A stretch of DNA of 64,000 nucleotides from CAWKGC01 sp963849005 (GTDB lineage: Bacteria; Pseudomonadota; Gammaproteobacteria; Burkholderiales; Usitatibacteraceae), in assembly GCA_963849005.1 (NCBI GenBank), contig CAWKGC010000023.1, forward strand, positions 62,001 through 126,000, given 5' to 3'. Shown piece by piece: positions 1 to 8,380 of this stretch; the first letter of the stretch is position 1; the number at the start of each line of letters is the position of its first letter. The position numbers and the translations under genes are program-made. A model generated the notes under the pieces. It was given only the letters and a program-made list of their open reading frames with translations. It was not told the DNA's origin and made no database searches.

Positions 1-837
1 TTCCCGGTATTCGGGATACTGCGCGGCCAGCGCGAGCATCTTCTGCGCGAGTTCCCGGACCGAGAAATTGTTCCTCGGGTTGCCGATGTTGTAGATCCTG
101 CCGGTGGCGACCCCGCCCGGGTTCTCGATGATCTTCATCAGCGCGGCAATGCCGTCGTCGATATACGTGAAGGCGCGCTTCTGCGTGCCGCCGTCGACCA
201 GCTTGATGGGTTCGCCGCGCACGATGTGGCCGAAGAACTGCGTGATCACGCGCGACGAGCCTTCCTTCGCGGTGTGGATCGAGTCCAGCCCCGAGCCGAT
301 CCAGTTGAACGGGCGGAACAGCGTGAAGTCGAGCTGCCCCATCGAGCCGTAGGCCCAGATGACGCGGTCCATCAGCTGCTTGGAGCACGAATAGATCCAG
401 CGCTGCTTGTCGATGGGGCCGAGCACGAGGTCGCTCGCGTAGGGATCGAACGCCTCGTCGGCGCACATGCCGTAGACCTCGGAGGTCGAGGGGAAGAGGA
501 TGCGCTTGCCGTATTTGACGCAGGAACGCACGATCGGCAGGTTGGCCTCGAAGTCGAGCTCGAACACCTTGAGCGGCTCGCGCACGTAGGTCGCGGGCGT
601 GGCGATCGCCACCAGCGGCAGGACCACGTCGCACTTGCGGATGTGGTATTCGATCCACTCCTTGTTGATGGTGATGTCGCCTTCGAAGAAATGGAAGCGC
701 GGGTTGCCCATCACGTCGGCCAGGCGCTCGGAATTCATGTCCATGCCGAACACCTCCCAGTCGGTGTCGGCGAGGATGCGCTGGCTCAAGTGGTGGCCGA
801 TGAAGCCGTTGACGCCGAGGATCAGGATTTTTTTCAT
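1..837 (-). CDS. arnA: UDP-glucuronate decarboxylase, ArnA C-terminal half (partial, 3' end outside window)
   Basis: NAD-dependent SDR/epimerase-type enzyme that oxidatively decarboxylates UDP-glucuronate to UDP-4-keto-pentose, the first step of UDP-L-Ara4N synthesis in the cytoplasm. About 279 residues are visible; the rest lies beyond the left edge. Seen: an N-terminal dinucleotide loop GVNGFIG (residues 8-14), PLVAIATPATYV near 74-84, and the catalytic YSCSK (Tyr149, Lys153) followed by QLMDRVIWAYG, which matches the decarboxylase half of E. coli ArnA. The start ATG lies 22 bases after the stop of the formyltransferase gene. In enterobacteria the two halves are one polypeptide; here they are separate consecutive genes. 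Last visible gene of the leftward arn operon; arnD is not in the window and may follow. Confidence 0.93.
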   Translation of the reverse strand, partial: MKKILILGVNGFIGHHLSQRILADTDWEVFGMDMNSERLADVMGNPRFHFFEGDITINKEWIEYHIRKCDVVLPLVAIATPATYVREPLKVFELDFEANLPIVRSCVKYGKRILFPSTSEVYGMCADEAFDPYASDLVLGPIDKQRWIYSCSKQLMDRVIWAYGSMGQLDFTLFRPFNWIGSGLDSIHTAKEGSSRVITQFFGHIVRGEPIKLVDGGTQKRAFTYIDDGIAALMKIIENPGGVATGRIYNIGNPRNNFSVRELAQKMLALAAQYPEYRE

Positions 838-859
838 GGGGGCGGTTCCGGAAGCGCGC

Positions 860-1798
860 TCATTGTCCCATGCGGGCGCCGCGTCCCGCAAAGTACGCGG
901 CGAGCGCCGCGCCCTGGAGCTTGCCCGCAGCCGGAACCTCGATTGCCGTGACCTGCAGCCAGCGGCCATCGCCGCATCGAACGTAGCAGCGCCCGCCCGC
1001 GACGGCGACGCTGCCGGGCACGCCCGAAGGCGGCAGTTCGGACGGCGGTTCGTCCCACCAACTGCCGAGCACGCCGATCTTCTGGCCGTCGAGCCCGGTG
1101 AACGCTCCCGGGTAGGGCGGCGCGACGGCGCGAATGAGGTTGTGCACGTCCCACGCGCCTTTCGTCCAGTCGATGCGCCCGTCCTCGGGTGACCTGCCGC
1201 CGAAATAGCCGCCCTTCGCCAGGTCCTGTTCGGTGAACTCCGCCGTGCCGGCGACCAGGCGGGGGAGCGCCCGCGCGAGGACTGCTTCCGCCGCGCCGGT
1301 CACGCGGGCGAAGACTTCCGACGCGACGTCGTTACTGCCGATCGGCACGGCCTCGCTGTCGATGATGCGCCCGGCATCGGGTCTTTCCACCATCTCGTGC
1401 AGCGTCGCGCCGGTCTCGTTCTCGCCATGGAGGATCGCCCAGTTGACCGGCACGCGGCCGCGATACTTCGGCAGCAGGGAGCCGTGCATGTTGCAGGCGC
1501 CACGCGTGGCACAGGCGAGCAGCGCGGGCGAGAGCATCTGGCGGTAGTAGAAGGAGAACAGGAACTCCGGGGCGAGCGCGCGCACGCGCTCGACGAAGGC
1601 CGGCTCGTTGGGGTCGCGCGGCATGGCGACCTCGATGCCATGCTCGCGCGCGAGCTTCTCCACGCTCGCGAACCAGATCGTCTCGTTCGGATTGTCGCGA
1701 TGGGTGACGACAAGCTTCACTTCGACCCCGTGCGCGAGGAGGACGGAAAGGCAGCGCGCGCCCACGTCGTGGTAGGCAAAGACGACGGCGGTGGTCAT
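860..1798 (-). CDS. arnA: UDP-L-Ara4N formyltransferase, ArnA N-terminal half
   Basis: Transfers a formyl group from 10-formyltetrahydrofolate to UDP-L-Ara4N. The 312-residue protein starts with TTAVVFAYHDVG and carries the hallmark NMHGSLLPKYRGR, placing the catalytic Asn103 and His105, with Asp141 in RPDAG; the C-terminal part (PYPGAF onward) matches the OB-like domain of methionyl-tRNA formyltransferase relatives. It stops as a free-standing protein rather than continuing into the decarboxylase. Start ATG lies 5 bases after the arnC stop, so translation is probably coupled. Close to E. coli ArnA residues 1-305 by eye. Confidence 0.95.
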   Translation of the reverse strand: MTTAVVFAYHDVGARCLSVLLAHGVEVKLVVTHRDNPNETIWFASVEKLAREHGIEVAMPRDPNEPAFVERVRALAPEFLFSFYYRQMLSPALLACATRGACNMHGSLLPKYRGRVPVNWAILHGENETGATLHEMVERPDAGRIIDSEAVPIGSNDVASEVFARVTGAAEAVLARALPRLVAGTAEFTEQDLAKGGYFGGRSPEDGRIDWTKGAWDVHNLIRAVAPPYPGAFTGLDGQKIGVLGSWWDEPPSELPPSGVPGSVAVAGGRCYVRCGDGRWLQVTAIEVPAAGKLQGAALAAYFAGRGARMGQ

Positions 1799-1803
1799 GT
1801 TTT

Positions 1804-2763
1804 CTAAGGTGGCGGTGCGCCGCCGGATTGCTCGAGGACGGCCTGCACCACGTAGCGCGGGCGCTCGCGCACCTGCTGGTAGATGCGCCCGACATACTCG
1901 CCGATCAGGCCGAGGCCGAAGAGGATCACGCCGATCAGGAAGAACTGCAGGATGTCGCGGTCCCAGATCACGCCGATGCCGTGGTACTCCCCGATGATGA
2001 GCCGCTCGATCACCACCACGACGTAGGTGACGACGGACACGACCGACACGAAGATGCCGAATAGCGAGAAAAGCTGCAGGGGCACGACGGAAAAGCCGGT
2101 GACGAGGTCGAAGTTCAGGCGGATCAGCTTGTAGAGCGAATACTTGGATTCGCCCGCATGGCGCTCCTCGTGATCGACCTCGATCTCGACGGGGTTCTGC
2201 GAGAACGAATAGGCGAGCGCCGGGATATAGGTGCTCACCTCGCGCGACTGCCGGATGGCGTCGACGATGGCGCGGTCGTATGCGCGCAGCATGCATCCCT
2301 GGTCGGTCATCCTGATGCGGGTCAGCCGTTCGCGCAGGCGGTTCATCGCGCGCGATGCCCAGCGCCGCCATGCCGCGTCCTGCCGGCGACGGCGGATCGA
2401 GCCCACGTAGTCGTGGCCCTTGTCCATCTCCGCCAGAAGGTTCGCGATCTCCTCGGGCGGGTTCTGCAGGTCCGCGTCGAGCGTCACGACGCGGGCGCCG
2501 CGGCAGTACTCGAAGCCGGCGACGACCGCCATGTGCTGGCCGAAATTGCCGTTGAAGAGGACCACGCGCGTGACGTCGGGGCGCTTCTGGAATTGCTCGC
2601 GCAGGAGAGCGGCCGAGCGGTCGGTGCTGCCGTCGCAGACGAACACGATCTCGTAGGTCGTGCCGAGCTTGTCGAGCGCCGGGTAAAGGCGCGCGAAGAG
2701 TGCGGGCAGGACTATCTCTTCGTTGTAGACCGGGATCACCACCGAGACGGCGGGCGCGCTCAC
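1804..2763 (-). CDS. arnC: Undecaprenyl-phosphate Ara4FN transferase ArnC
   Basis: Family 2 glycosyltransferase that moves formylated L-Ara4N from UDP to undecaprenyl phosphate at the inner membrane. It has 319 residues from a GTG start. Seen: VSVVIPVYNEE at the N-terminus, the nucleotide-sugar/metal motif DADLQNPPEE, and two C-terminal membrane helices (around VVPLQLFSLFGIFVSV and ILQFFLIGVILFGLGLIGEY). GTG is chosen because GTGA would overlap the arnB stop once a single-base error in arnB is corrected, the same coupling used elsewhere in this operon. As read, arnB runs in frame into arnC; I regard that as an artefact, not a fusion. Confidence 0.93.
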   Translation of the reverse strand: MSAPAVSVVIPVYNEEIVLPALFARLYPALDKLGTTYEIVFVCDGSTDRSAALLREQFQKRPDVTRVVLFNGNFGQHMAVVAGFEYCRGARVVTLDADLQNPPEEIANLLAEMDKGHDYVGSIRRRRQDAAWRRWASRAMNRLRERLTRIRMTDQGCMLRAYDRAIVDAIRQSREVSTYIPALAYSFSQNPVEIEVDHEERHAGESKYSLYKLIRLNFDLVTGFSVVPLQLFSLFGIFVSVVSVVTYVVVVIERLIIGEYHGIGVIWDRDILQFFLIGVILFGLGLIGEYVGRIYQQVRERPRYVVQAVLEQSGGAPPP

Positions 2764-3903
2764 CGGACCGCCTCGCCGAGGACATGGACGGAAGGCGGCA
2801 CAGGCGCGGTCGACGTCGGCCTGCGTCATTGCCGCGTGCAGCGGAAGCGTGACAGTCTCGCGCGCGATGCGCTCGGCGTTCGGGCACTCGCCTTCGCGAT
2901 GGCCGAGGCCCCGAAACAGCGTCGTCAGGTGCATGGCCTCGTAGGAAATGCCGATGCCGATGCCGTGTTCGGCCATGCGCTCGACAAACTGCTTGCGCGT
3001 GAGGGCCATGCGCCCGAGCGGCAGCAGCACGCAGAACATGTTCCAGCTGTGGCCTTCGGGTTCGCCCGGGTGCGCGGGCGCCGGAAGGACCGCCAGCGCG
3101 CTTTCGCCGAGCCGCTCGAAGTAACGCCCGGCAAGGGAGCGGCGCGTGGCGCAGAAGCCGTCCAGGCGCTTCAGCTGCGCGAGCCCGAGCCGCGCGCTCA
3201 CGTCGGAGAGGTTGAATTTGCCGCCGGCGACTTCCACGTCGCGCGTCCCGTCCGCCAGCTTGCTGATGCCGTGGAAGCGCAGCATTTCGACGCGCTTCGC
3301 CTCGGCCTCGTCGGAGAGCACGATCGCGCCGCCCTCGATGGTGGTGATGTTCTTGTTGGGGTGGAAGCTGAAGGTGGCGATGTCGCCGAAGGAGCCGGTC
3401 TTTCGCCCCTTCCAGCTCGAGCCGATGGCGAGCGCCGCGTCCTCGACCACGCGAACGCCATGCCGCGCGGCGATCGCGAGCAGCCGGTCCATGTCGCACG
3501 ACAGCCCGGCAAAATGCGTCGGCACGATGGCGCGGGTGCGCGGCGTGATGGCGCGTTCCACTTGGTCCAGGTCCAGGTTGCGCGTGACGAGGTCGCAATC
3601 GACGAACACCGCCTTCGCGCCGCACTTCACGATCATGTTGCCGACCGAGAAGAACGTCATGGCCGAGGTGATCACCTCGTCGCCGGGGCCGATGCCGCAG
3701 GCCTGGAAGGCGACTTCCATCGCGGCGGTGGCGGAGGTAAGCACGCGCGTGGGGCGGCCGCCGAAGTAGGAGGAAAGCGCCGCCTCGAAAGCCGCGACGT
3801 TCGGGCCGCTCGCCACCCACTGCGAGCGCAGGGTGTCGGCCACTTCGGCGATCATCGCCTCGTCGATCACGGGGCGGGCGAACGGCAGCCAGTCGGCCTT
3901 CAC
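2760..3903 (-). CDS. arnB: UDP-4-keto-pentose aminotransferase ArnB (frameshift near 3' end)
   Basis: PLP-dependent DegT/DnrJ/EryC1-type aminotransferase producing UDP-L-Ara4N from the 4-keto sugar with glutamate. Seen: GTG start with VKADWLPFARP, VVEDAA (Asp155) and the PLP lysine in SFHPNKNITT (Lys184). Length after repair is 380 residues, normal for the family. The raw sequence has one extra base near 2793: removing it gives a C-terminus FRHVLGEAVR and a TGA overlapping the GTG of arnC. Without repair the frame reads through into arnC. Start GTG overlaps the stop of the SMR gene by four bases (GTGA). Confidence 0.92.
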
Positions 3904-4271
3904 GAGCGCGCCACCAGGAACACGCCGATGATGATGAAGCCGATGCCGACCAGTTTCTGCATGGTGAGCGATTCGCCGAACAGCCACCACGCCGCCATCG
4001 CGTTGACCACGTAGCCGATCGAAAGCATCGGGTAGGCGATGCTTACCGGCACGCGCGAAAGCGCCATGACCCACACCACCACGCTCACCGCGTAGCAGCC
4101 CAATCCGGCAAGGATGTGCGGATTGGAGGCGACCTTCGCGCCGACCGGCACGAGGTTGTCGAGACTGAAGGCGAACTCGCCGATGCGGTTGGTGCCGGCC
4201 TTGAGCAACAGCTGCGCCACGGCATTGAGCAGCACGCCGGCTAACACGAGCGCGAAAGAGACGGGGGTCAC
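3900..4271 (-). CDS. arnE: Small SMR-type membrane protein, ArnE/ArnF-like Ara4N flippase subunit
   Basis: A 123-residue, four-helix protein of the EmrE/SMR fold. In arn operons such proteins (ArnE and ArnF in E. coli) are proposed to flip undecaprenyl-phosphate-L-Ara4N across the inner membrane. Seen: N-terminal helix with VLLNAVAQLLLKAG, then SRVPVSIAYPMLSIGYV and a final helix ending in GVFLVARS. GTG start overlaps the arnT stop and its own TGA overlaps the arnB GTG, both by four bases. Only one such gene is present, where enterobacteria have two, so it may act as a homodimer or a partner may be encoded elsewhere. Operon context gives the assignment; sequence alone cannot tell ArnE from ArnF. 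Confidence 0.82.
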   Translation of the reverse strand: MTPVSFALVLAGVLLNAVAQLLLKAGTNRIGEFAFSLDNLVPVGAKVASNPHILAGLGCYAVSVVVWVMALSRVPVSIAYPMLSIGYVVNAMAAWWLFGESLTMQKLVGIGFIIIGVFLVARS

Positions 4272-5920
4272 GGTTTCCTGACGAGGACGCGGCGGAGGTC
4301 TTCGTGCAACAGCTGCATCGGAAGCCCCTTGATCCTGAGGTCCTGGTAGATGTCCGGATGCATTATAGCCATCGCGTCGCCCTGCCGCAGCCACTCGGCG
4401 CGGAAGGTCGCCAGGTCCGCGATGGCCTTCGCCGGTTCCTGCCGGATGCCGAGGTCGAATTCGTCGACGTAGTCGACCAGCGTCACGGTGCGGCCGATGT
4501 AGAAGGGCAGCGACTGCTCGTAGTGCTTCACCGAATAGACCGCGGTCCCGGGCTGCAGCAGGGGCCGCATTTTCCCGGCGACCAGTTTCGCCGACTGGCG
4601 TGGCGAGAGGTCCTCGTAGCCGTCTTCGATGGCGCTGACGAGGAACGTCGTGCTCGCGGCCAGCAGGATGATGCCGGTCCATTTCCGGTCCCGTCGCAGG
4701 AAAAGCCACGCCACGACCGTGCCTGCGAAGACCAGGAGCGCGCCGGCCATGATTTCCCCGCTGGCGTCGTTGTACATCGCCCAGGTCCACGCGTCGCCGA
4801 TGCGTTCCGGCGCCTTCCATGCCGCCCAGGCGCCGAGAAGCGCCAGCGGCGCTATCGGCAGGATCCATGGGGCGATCCGCGGCCCCGGGGTGCGCGCGAG
4901 ATGCGCGCCGAGGACCAGCCCCAGCGCCGGAAAGATCGGCAGGATGTAGGCGGGAAGTTTCGATCCCGAGGCGCTGAAGAACGCCAGGATGAAGGCGCTC
5001 CACAGCAACGCAAAACGCAACGGCCGGAAGCCGTTGGCCAGGCCCGGGTCGCGCCAGGCGCTCACGCTGGCCGGCAACAGGAGCAGCGTCCAGGGCGCGA
5101 TGCCGCCGAACAGGATGGGAAGGAAGTACCACCATGCCGCGACCCGGCGGTGTTCCGTGGTGAGGAAACGAAGGAAATGCTCGTGGACAAAGTAGAAATA
5201 CGGGAACTCGGGATTGGCGATCGACACCGCGATATGCCAGGGCGCGGCGATGGCGAGGAATACCAGGGGACCGCGAACCCATTCGAGCTTCGCCAGCATC
5301 CGGAAATTCCGTTCTGCCGCGCAGTAGAGCAGCAGCGTGGCCGCAGGGAACGCCAGTCCGATCAGGCCTTTCGAGAGCGCGGCCAGGGCCATTGCCGCCC
5401 ACGCGACGAGCAGCCAGTTGCGCCGCGACGTGCCGGAACGGGGCGGCGCCTGCGAAAGGAGAAACGCGCACAGGGCGAGCGTCAGCCACAGCGTGAGCCC
5501 CGCGTCGAGCGTGACGACGCCGGCGAGGCCGATGAAATAGGGGCTCGCCATGAGCGCCAGGAAGGTGAAGGCGCCGGCTTCGAAGCCGGCCAGCCTCGCC
5601 GCGGTGCCGCCCGCGACCAACAGGGTGAGCAGGCCGGCGAGGGCGACGTAGAGCCGCGCCGCGTACTCGTTTTCGCCGAACAGCTTGAAGGAGACCGCGC
5701 TCGCCCAATACTGCAGGGGCGGTTTCTCGAAATACTTCAGGCCGTTCAGGCGCGGCGTCACCCAGTCGCCGCTCGCGGCCATCTCGCGCGAGATTTCGGA
5801 GTAACGCCCTTCGTCCGGGTTGGCGAGCGTGCGCCCGAGGTTGTCCACCGTCGCCCAAATCGACAGCAAGGCCAGCAGCACGAGCAGCAGGCGGCGCATC
5901 GCCAGCGGGCGCGCGGTCAT
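4268..5920 (-). CDS. arnT: Lipid A 4-amino-4-deoxy-L-arabinose transferase ArnT (PMT family)
   Basis: Integral inner-membrane glycosyltransferase that adds L-Ara4N from the undecaprenyl carrier to lipid A phosphates on the periplasmic side; in characterised bacteria this lowers affinity for polymyxin. 550 residues. Seen: first helix, then the family loop NPDEGRYSEISREM with its acidic pair, KPPLQYW, about a dozen hydrophobic helices and a soluble C-terminal domain. Length is normal for ArnT (about 550). The start ATG lies 4 bases past the stop of the Smr gene, and the stop overlaps the next GTG. First dedicated lipid A gene of the operon. A general GT83 transferase is the alternative, but the neighbours make ArnT very likely. 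Confidence 0.93.
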   Translation of the reverse strand: MTARPLAMRRLLLVLLALLSIWATVDNLGRTLANPDEGRYSEISREMAASGDWVTPRLNGLKYFEKPPLQYWASAVSFKLFGENEYAARLYVALAGLLTLLVAGGTAARLAGFEAGAFTFLALMASPYFIGLAGVVTLDAGLTLWLTLALCAFLLSQAPPRSGTSRRNWLLVAWAAMALAALSKGLIGLAFPAATLLLYCAAERNFRMLAKLEWVRGPLVFLAIAAPWHIAVSIANPEFPYFYFVHEHFLRFLTTEHRRVAAWWYFLPILFGGIAPWTLLLLPASVSAWRDPGLANGFRPLRFALLWSAFILAFFSASGSKLPAYILPIFPALGLVLGAHLARTPGPRIAPWILPIAPLALLGAWAAWKAPERIGDAWTWAMYNDASGEIMAGALLVFAGTVVAWLFLRRDRKWTGIILLAASTTFLVSAIEDGYEDLSPRQSAKLVAGKMRPLLQPGTAVYSVKHYEQSLPFYIGRTVTLVDYVDEFDLGIRQEPAKAIADLATFRAEWLRQGDAMAIMHPDIYQDLRIKGLPMQLLHEDLRRVLVRKP

Positions 5921-5924
5921 CGCC

Positions 5925-6494
5925 TCAGGCCTCCAGGAGTACCACCACGGCGCCGCTGCCGCCATCCGCGGGCGCCGCCTCGGCATAGGCAAGCACGTCG
6001 GAACGCTTGATGAGCGCGACACGCACCTTGTGCTTGAGCACCGGCTCCTTGTTGTGCGAGCGCAGTCCCTTGCCATGGATGATGCGCACGCAACGGTGGC
6101 CGTCGCGCCGGCATTCGGCGAGAAACAGCGACAGGGCCAGCATCGCCTCGGCCGTCGAATGGCCATGCAGGTCGAGTTCGTCGCGCAGCACCCAATGGCC
6201 GCGTTTCAGCTTGCGCAGCACGTCGCGCGGGACGCCTGCTCGCAGGTAGGAAAGTTCCTCGCCGCTTTCCGTTCCGTCGCCGGGATCGGGGCCCAGGGCG
6301 GCGAGCTCGCCCATCACGGCGCGCTCGTCCTCCAGCCGCTTGGCGGGGATGGGGGGCGGCTTGCGTTGCGCAAGCACCGCGCGATTGCCCGCCGCGACCG
6401 GCCTCACGCCGCGCACTTCGGCGCGGAAGAGGGCGGCGTCGTCGGGGTCCGGCGCAGGCTCACCGCCACGCTCGCGCGGGCGGGGGAGCTTCAC
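5925..6494 (-). CDS. Smr-domain protein (SmrA/YdaL-type putative DNA endonuclease)
   Basis: 189 residues. The C-terminal Smr domain is clear: DELDLHGHSTAEA gives the LDxHG signature and IIHGKGLRSHN the HGKG signature; the family fold resembles the C-terminal domain of MutS2, and SmrA-type members have nicking activity in vitro. The first 80 residues are proline- and charge-rich and probably flexible. GTG start overlaps the trxB stop by four bases, so it is translated with trxB and precedes arnT by four bases. Why an Smr protein sits between thioredoxin reductase and lipid A genes is unknown. Confidence 0.88.
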   Translation of the reverse strand: MKLPRPRERGGEPAPDPDDAALFRAEVRGVRPVAAGNRAVLAQRKPPPIPAKRLEDERAVMGELAALGPDPGDGTESGEELSYLRAGVPRDVLRKLKRGHWVLRDELDLHGHSTAEAMLALSLFLAECRRDGHRCVRIIHGKGLRSHNKEPVLKHKVRVALIKRSDVLAYAEAAPADGGSGAVVVLLEA

Positions 6495-7453
6495 GGGGCG
6501 AGGCTTTCGAGGTACTTGTCGGCATCGAGTGCGGCCATGCAGCCCGTGCCGGCGCTGGTCACGGCCTGCCGGTAGACGTGGTCCTGCACGTCGCCTGCGG
6601 CGAACACGCCCGCGACGCTGGTCGCCGTGGCGTTGCCCTGCAACCCGCTCTTCGTGACGATGTAGCCGTCCTTCATGTCGAGCTGGCCGGCGAAGATCTC
6701 GGTGTTGGGGCGGTGGCCGATGGCGATGAAGCAGCCCGAAAGCTTGAGTTCGCGAGTCGCGCCGTCGGTGGCCTTGATGCGCACGCCCGTCACGCCGCTC
6801 TTGTCGCCGAGCACCTCGTCCAGGGTGTGGTTCCAGACGATCGCGACCTTGCCTTCCTTCTGCCTCGCGAAGAGCTTGTCCTGCAGGATCTTCTCGGCCC
6901 GGAACTTGTCGCGGCGATGGATCACCGTGACGTGCCGCGCGATGTTGGAAAGGTACAGGGCCTCTTCGACCGCGGTGTTGCCGCCGCCGACCACGCAGAC
7001 ATCCTGGTTCTTGTAGAAGAAGCCGTCGCAGGTCGCGCATCCGGACACACCCTTGCCCATGAAGGCCTGCTCGGAATCGAGGCCGAGGTACATCGCCGAG
7101 GCGCCCGTGGCGATGACCAGCGCGTCGCAGGTGTACGTGGCGTTGTCGCCCACCAGGGCGATCGGCCTTTCGGAAAGCCTCGCGGTGTGGATGTGGTCGA
7201 AGATCATTTCGGTTTCGAAGCGCTCGGCGTGCTTCCTGAAGCGCTCCATCAGTTCCGGGCCCTGGACGCCGGCAAAGTCGGCCGGCCAGTTGTCCACGTC
7301 GGTGGTGGTCATGAGTTGCCCGCCTTGCGCGAGGCCCGTGATCAGGACCGGCTTCAGGTTGGCGCGGGCGGCGTAGACCGCGGCGGAATAGCCGGCGGGG
7401 CCGGAGCCGAGGATGAGGAGACGGGTGTGCCTGGTGGTCATTTTTTCGGACAT
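6491..7453 (-). CDS. trxB: Thioredoxin reductase
   Basis: FAD/NADPH-dependent disulfide reductase that recycles thioredoxin in the cytoplasm. 320 residues, standard length. Seen: FAD-binding LGSGPAGYSAAVYAAR near residue 15, redox-active CATC (Cys139 and Cys142) followed by DGFF, NADPH-binding VVGGGNTAVEEA near 154, and the C-terminal FAD motif GVFAAGDVQD. ATG at 7453 is chosen; an internal ATG four codons later has a slightly better-placed purine stretch. It is the first gene of the leftward operon that runs into arn, and is divergent from the Crp-type regulator. Confidence 0.97.
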   Translation of the reverse strand: MSEKMTTRHTRLLILGSGPAGYSAAVYAARANLKPVLITGLAQGGQLMTTTDVDNWPADFAGVQGPELMERFRKHAERFETEMIFDHIHTARLSERPIALVGDNATYTCDALVIATGASAMYLGLDSEQAFMGKGVSGCATCDGFFYKNQDVCVVGGGNTAVEEALYLSNIARHVTVIHRRDKFRAEKILQDKLFARQKEGKVAIVWNHTLDEVLGDKSGVTGVRIKATDGATRELKLSGCFIAIGHRPNTEIFAGQLDMKDGYIVTKSGLQGNATATSVAGVFAAGDVQDHVYRQAVTSAGTGCMAALDADKYLESLAP

Positions 7454-7604
7454 CCTGGGGTGTGGGAGGGCAGCGGGGACGCGCGGCGGCGTTGATTATC
7501 GCATTTCCCCCGGAATCGCCCGGGGCCGCCTTGTCCATCCGGATCCGGGGTTTGGGGACGGGGCAGGGTCTTAGAGCGTTTTGGCAGCACACGGGGGTAA
7601 GCGA

Positions 7605-7633
7605 TTGACGCATTTGGCGTTCCAGTGTATTTA
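7605..7633 (+). promoter_or_regulatory. Sigma-70 type promoter of the Crp/Fnr-family gene
   Basis: TTGACG at 7605-7610 and TATTTA at 7628-7633 are separated by 17 bases. The start codon at 7655 follows with a good GGAGGAG ribosome binding site at 7643-7649. It lies in the gap between divergent trxB and the regulator gene. Confidence 0.65.
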
Positions 7634-7654
7634 TTTGGGCGTGGAGGAGACCTG

Positions 7655-8347
7655 ATGCAAGCCAAGAAGCCCCTGAGCTCGATAGAGCGGGCGGCAACCC
7701 ATTTCAAGAACGTCCCGTTCTTCTCGCAGCTGTCCGACAAGGAGCTGGAACACGTCAAGTCGGTGGCGATGGAGAAGAATTACCCGAAGAACGCCGTCGT
7801 CCTCACGGAAGGCGAGATGGGCGACTCGCTCTACATCATCGAGAGCGGGCGCGTGAAGGTGTTCATCGGCGACGAGGACGGACGCGAGATCATCCTGAAG
7901 ATCCTCGGGCCCGGCGACTTCTTCGGCGAGATGTCGCTCGTGGACAAGCAGCCGCGCTCGGCCTCGGTCAGCTCGCTCGACCCCTCGTCCTTCCACATCC
8001 TGTCGCACAATGCCTTCGAGAAATGCGTCGAGCAGACGCCGCGCATCGCCACCATGGTGATGAACGTGCTTGCCCAGCGGGTTCGCGAGGCGGACAAGAA
8101 GATCGGCACGCTCGCGCTGATGGACGTCTACGGCCGCGTGGCAAGCACTCTGCTGGAGCTCGCGGTGTTCACCAACGGCAAGCTGATGGTGGGCGAGAGG
8201 CTTTCGCAGCAGGACCTCGCCAACATGGTGGGGGCGTCCCGCGAGATGGTGAACCGTATCCTCAAGGACCTCGCCGACCGGGGCTTCATCGCGGTGGAAT
8301 CGAAATCCATCACGATCATCAATCGCGACCTGCCGCCGTCGCTGTAA
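7655..8347 (+). CDS. Crp/Fnr-family transcriptional regulator
   Basis: 230-residue regulator with an N-terminal cyclic-nucleotide-binding fold and a C-terminal winged helix. Seen: the phosphate-binding cassette FFGEMSL followed by PRSASV (conserved Glu and Arg), the long dimer helix, and the helix-turn-helix LSQQDLANMVGASREMVNR with recognition residues of the Crp type. No Fnr-type N-terminal cysteine cluster is present, so an iron-sulfur oxygen sensor is unlikely. The ATG at 7655 is preferred over an in-frame GTG 30 bases upstream because of the GGAGGAG site. Between trxB and ftsK, where E. coli has lrp. Targets are unknown. Confidence 0.92.
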   Translation: MQAKKPLSSIERAATHFKNVPFFSQLSDKELEHVKSVAMEKNYPKNAVVLTEGEMGDSLYIIESGRVKVFIGDEDGREIILKILGPGDFFGEMSLVDKQPRSASVSSLDPSSFHILSHNAFEKCVEQTPRIATMVMNVLAQRVREADKKIGTLALMDVYGRVASTLLELAVFTNGKLMVGERLSQQDLANMVGASREMVNRILKDLADRGFIAVESKSITIINRDLPPSL

Positions 8348-8365
8348 TTCGGGGCTGCGGCGCCC

Positions 8366-8371
8366 TATAAT
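8366..8371 (+). promoter_or_regulatory. -10 element upstream of ftsK
   Basis: A perfect TATAAT lies 10 bases before the ftsK start codon in the 33-base gap after the regulator gene. The -35 region (TGTAAT at 8343-8348, 17-base spacing) is poor. If used, the transcript would have almost no leader. Confidence 0.4.
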
Positions 8372-8380
8372 CCGCAGCTG

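Noticed and set aside
2158..4014. Long open frame on the plus strand opposite arnB/arnC, and similar ones (for example 4304-6010 opposite arnT)
   Set aside because: High G+C keeps antisense frames open. Their proteins are His/Arg/Asp-rich with no recognisable domains, while the minus strand encodes clear enzymes.
1804..4074. A single 756-residue ArnB-ArnC fusion enzyme
   Set aside because: Dropping one base restores a family-typical ArnB end and an overlapping ArnC start; a fusion is not needed.
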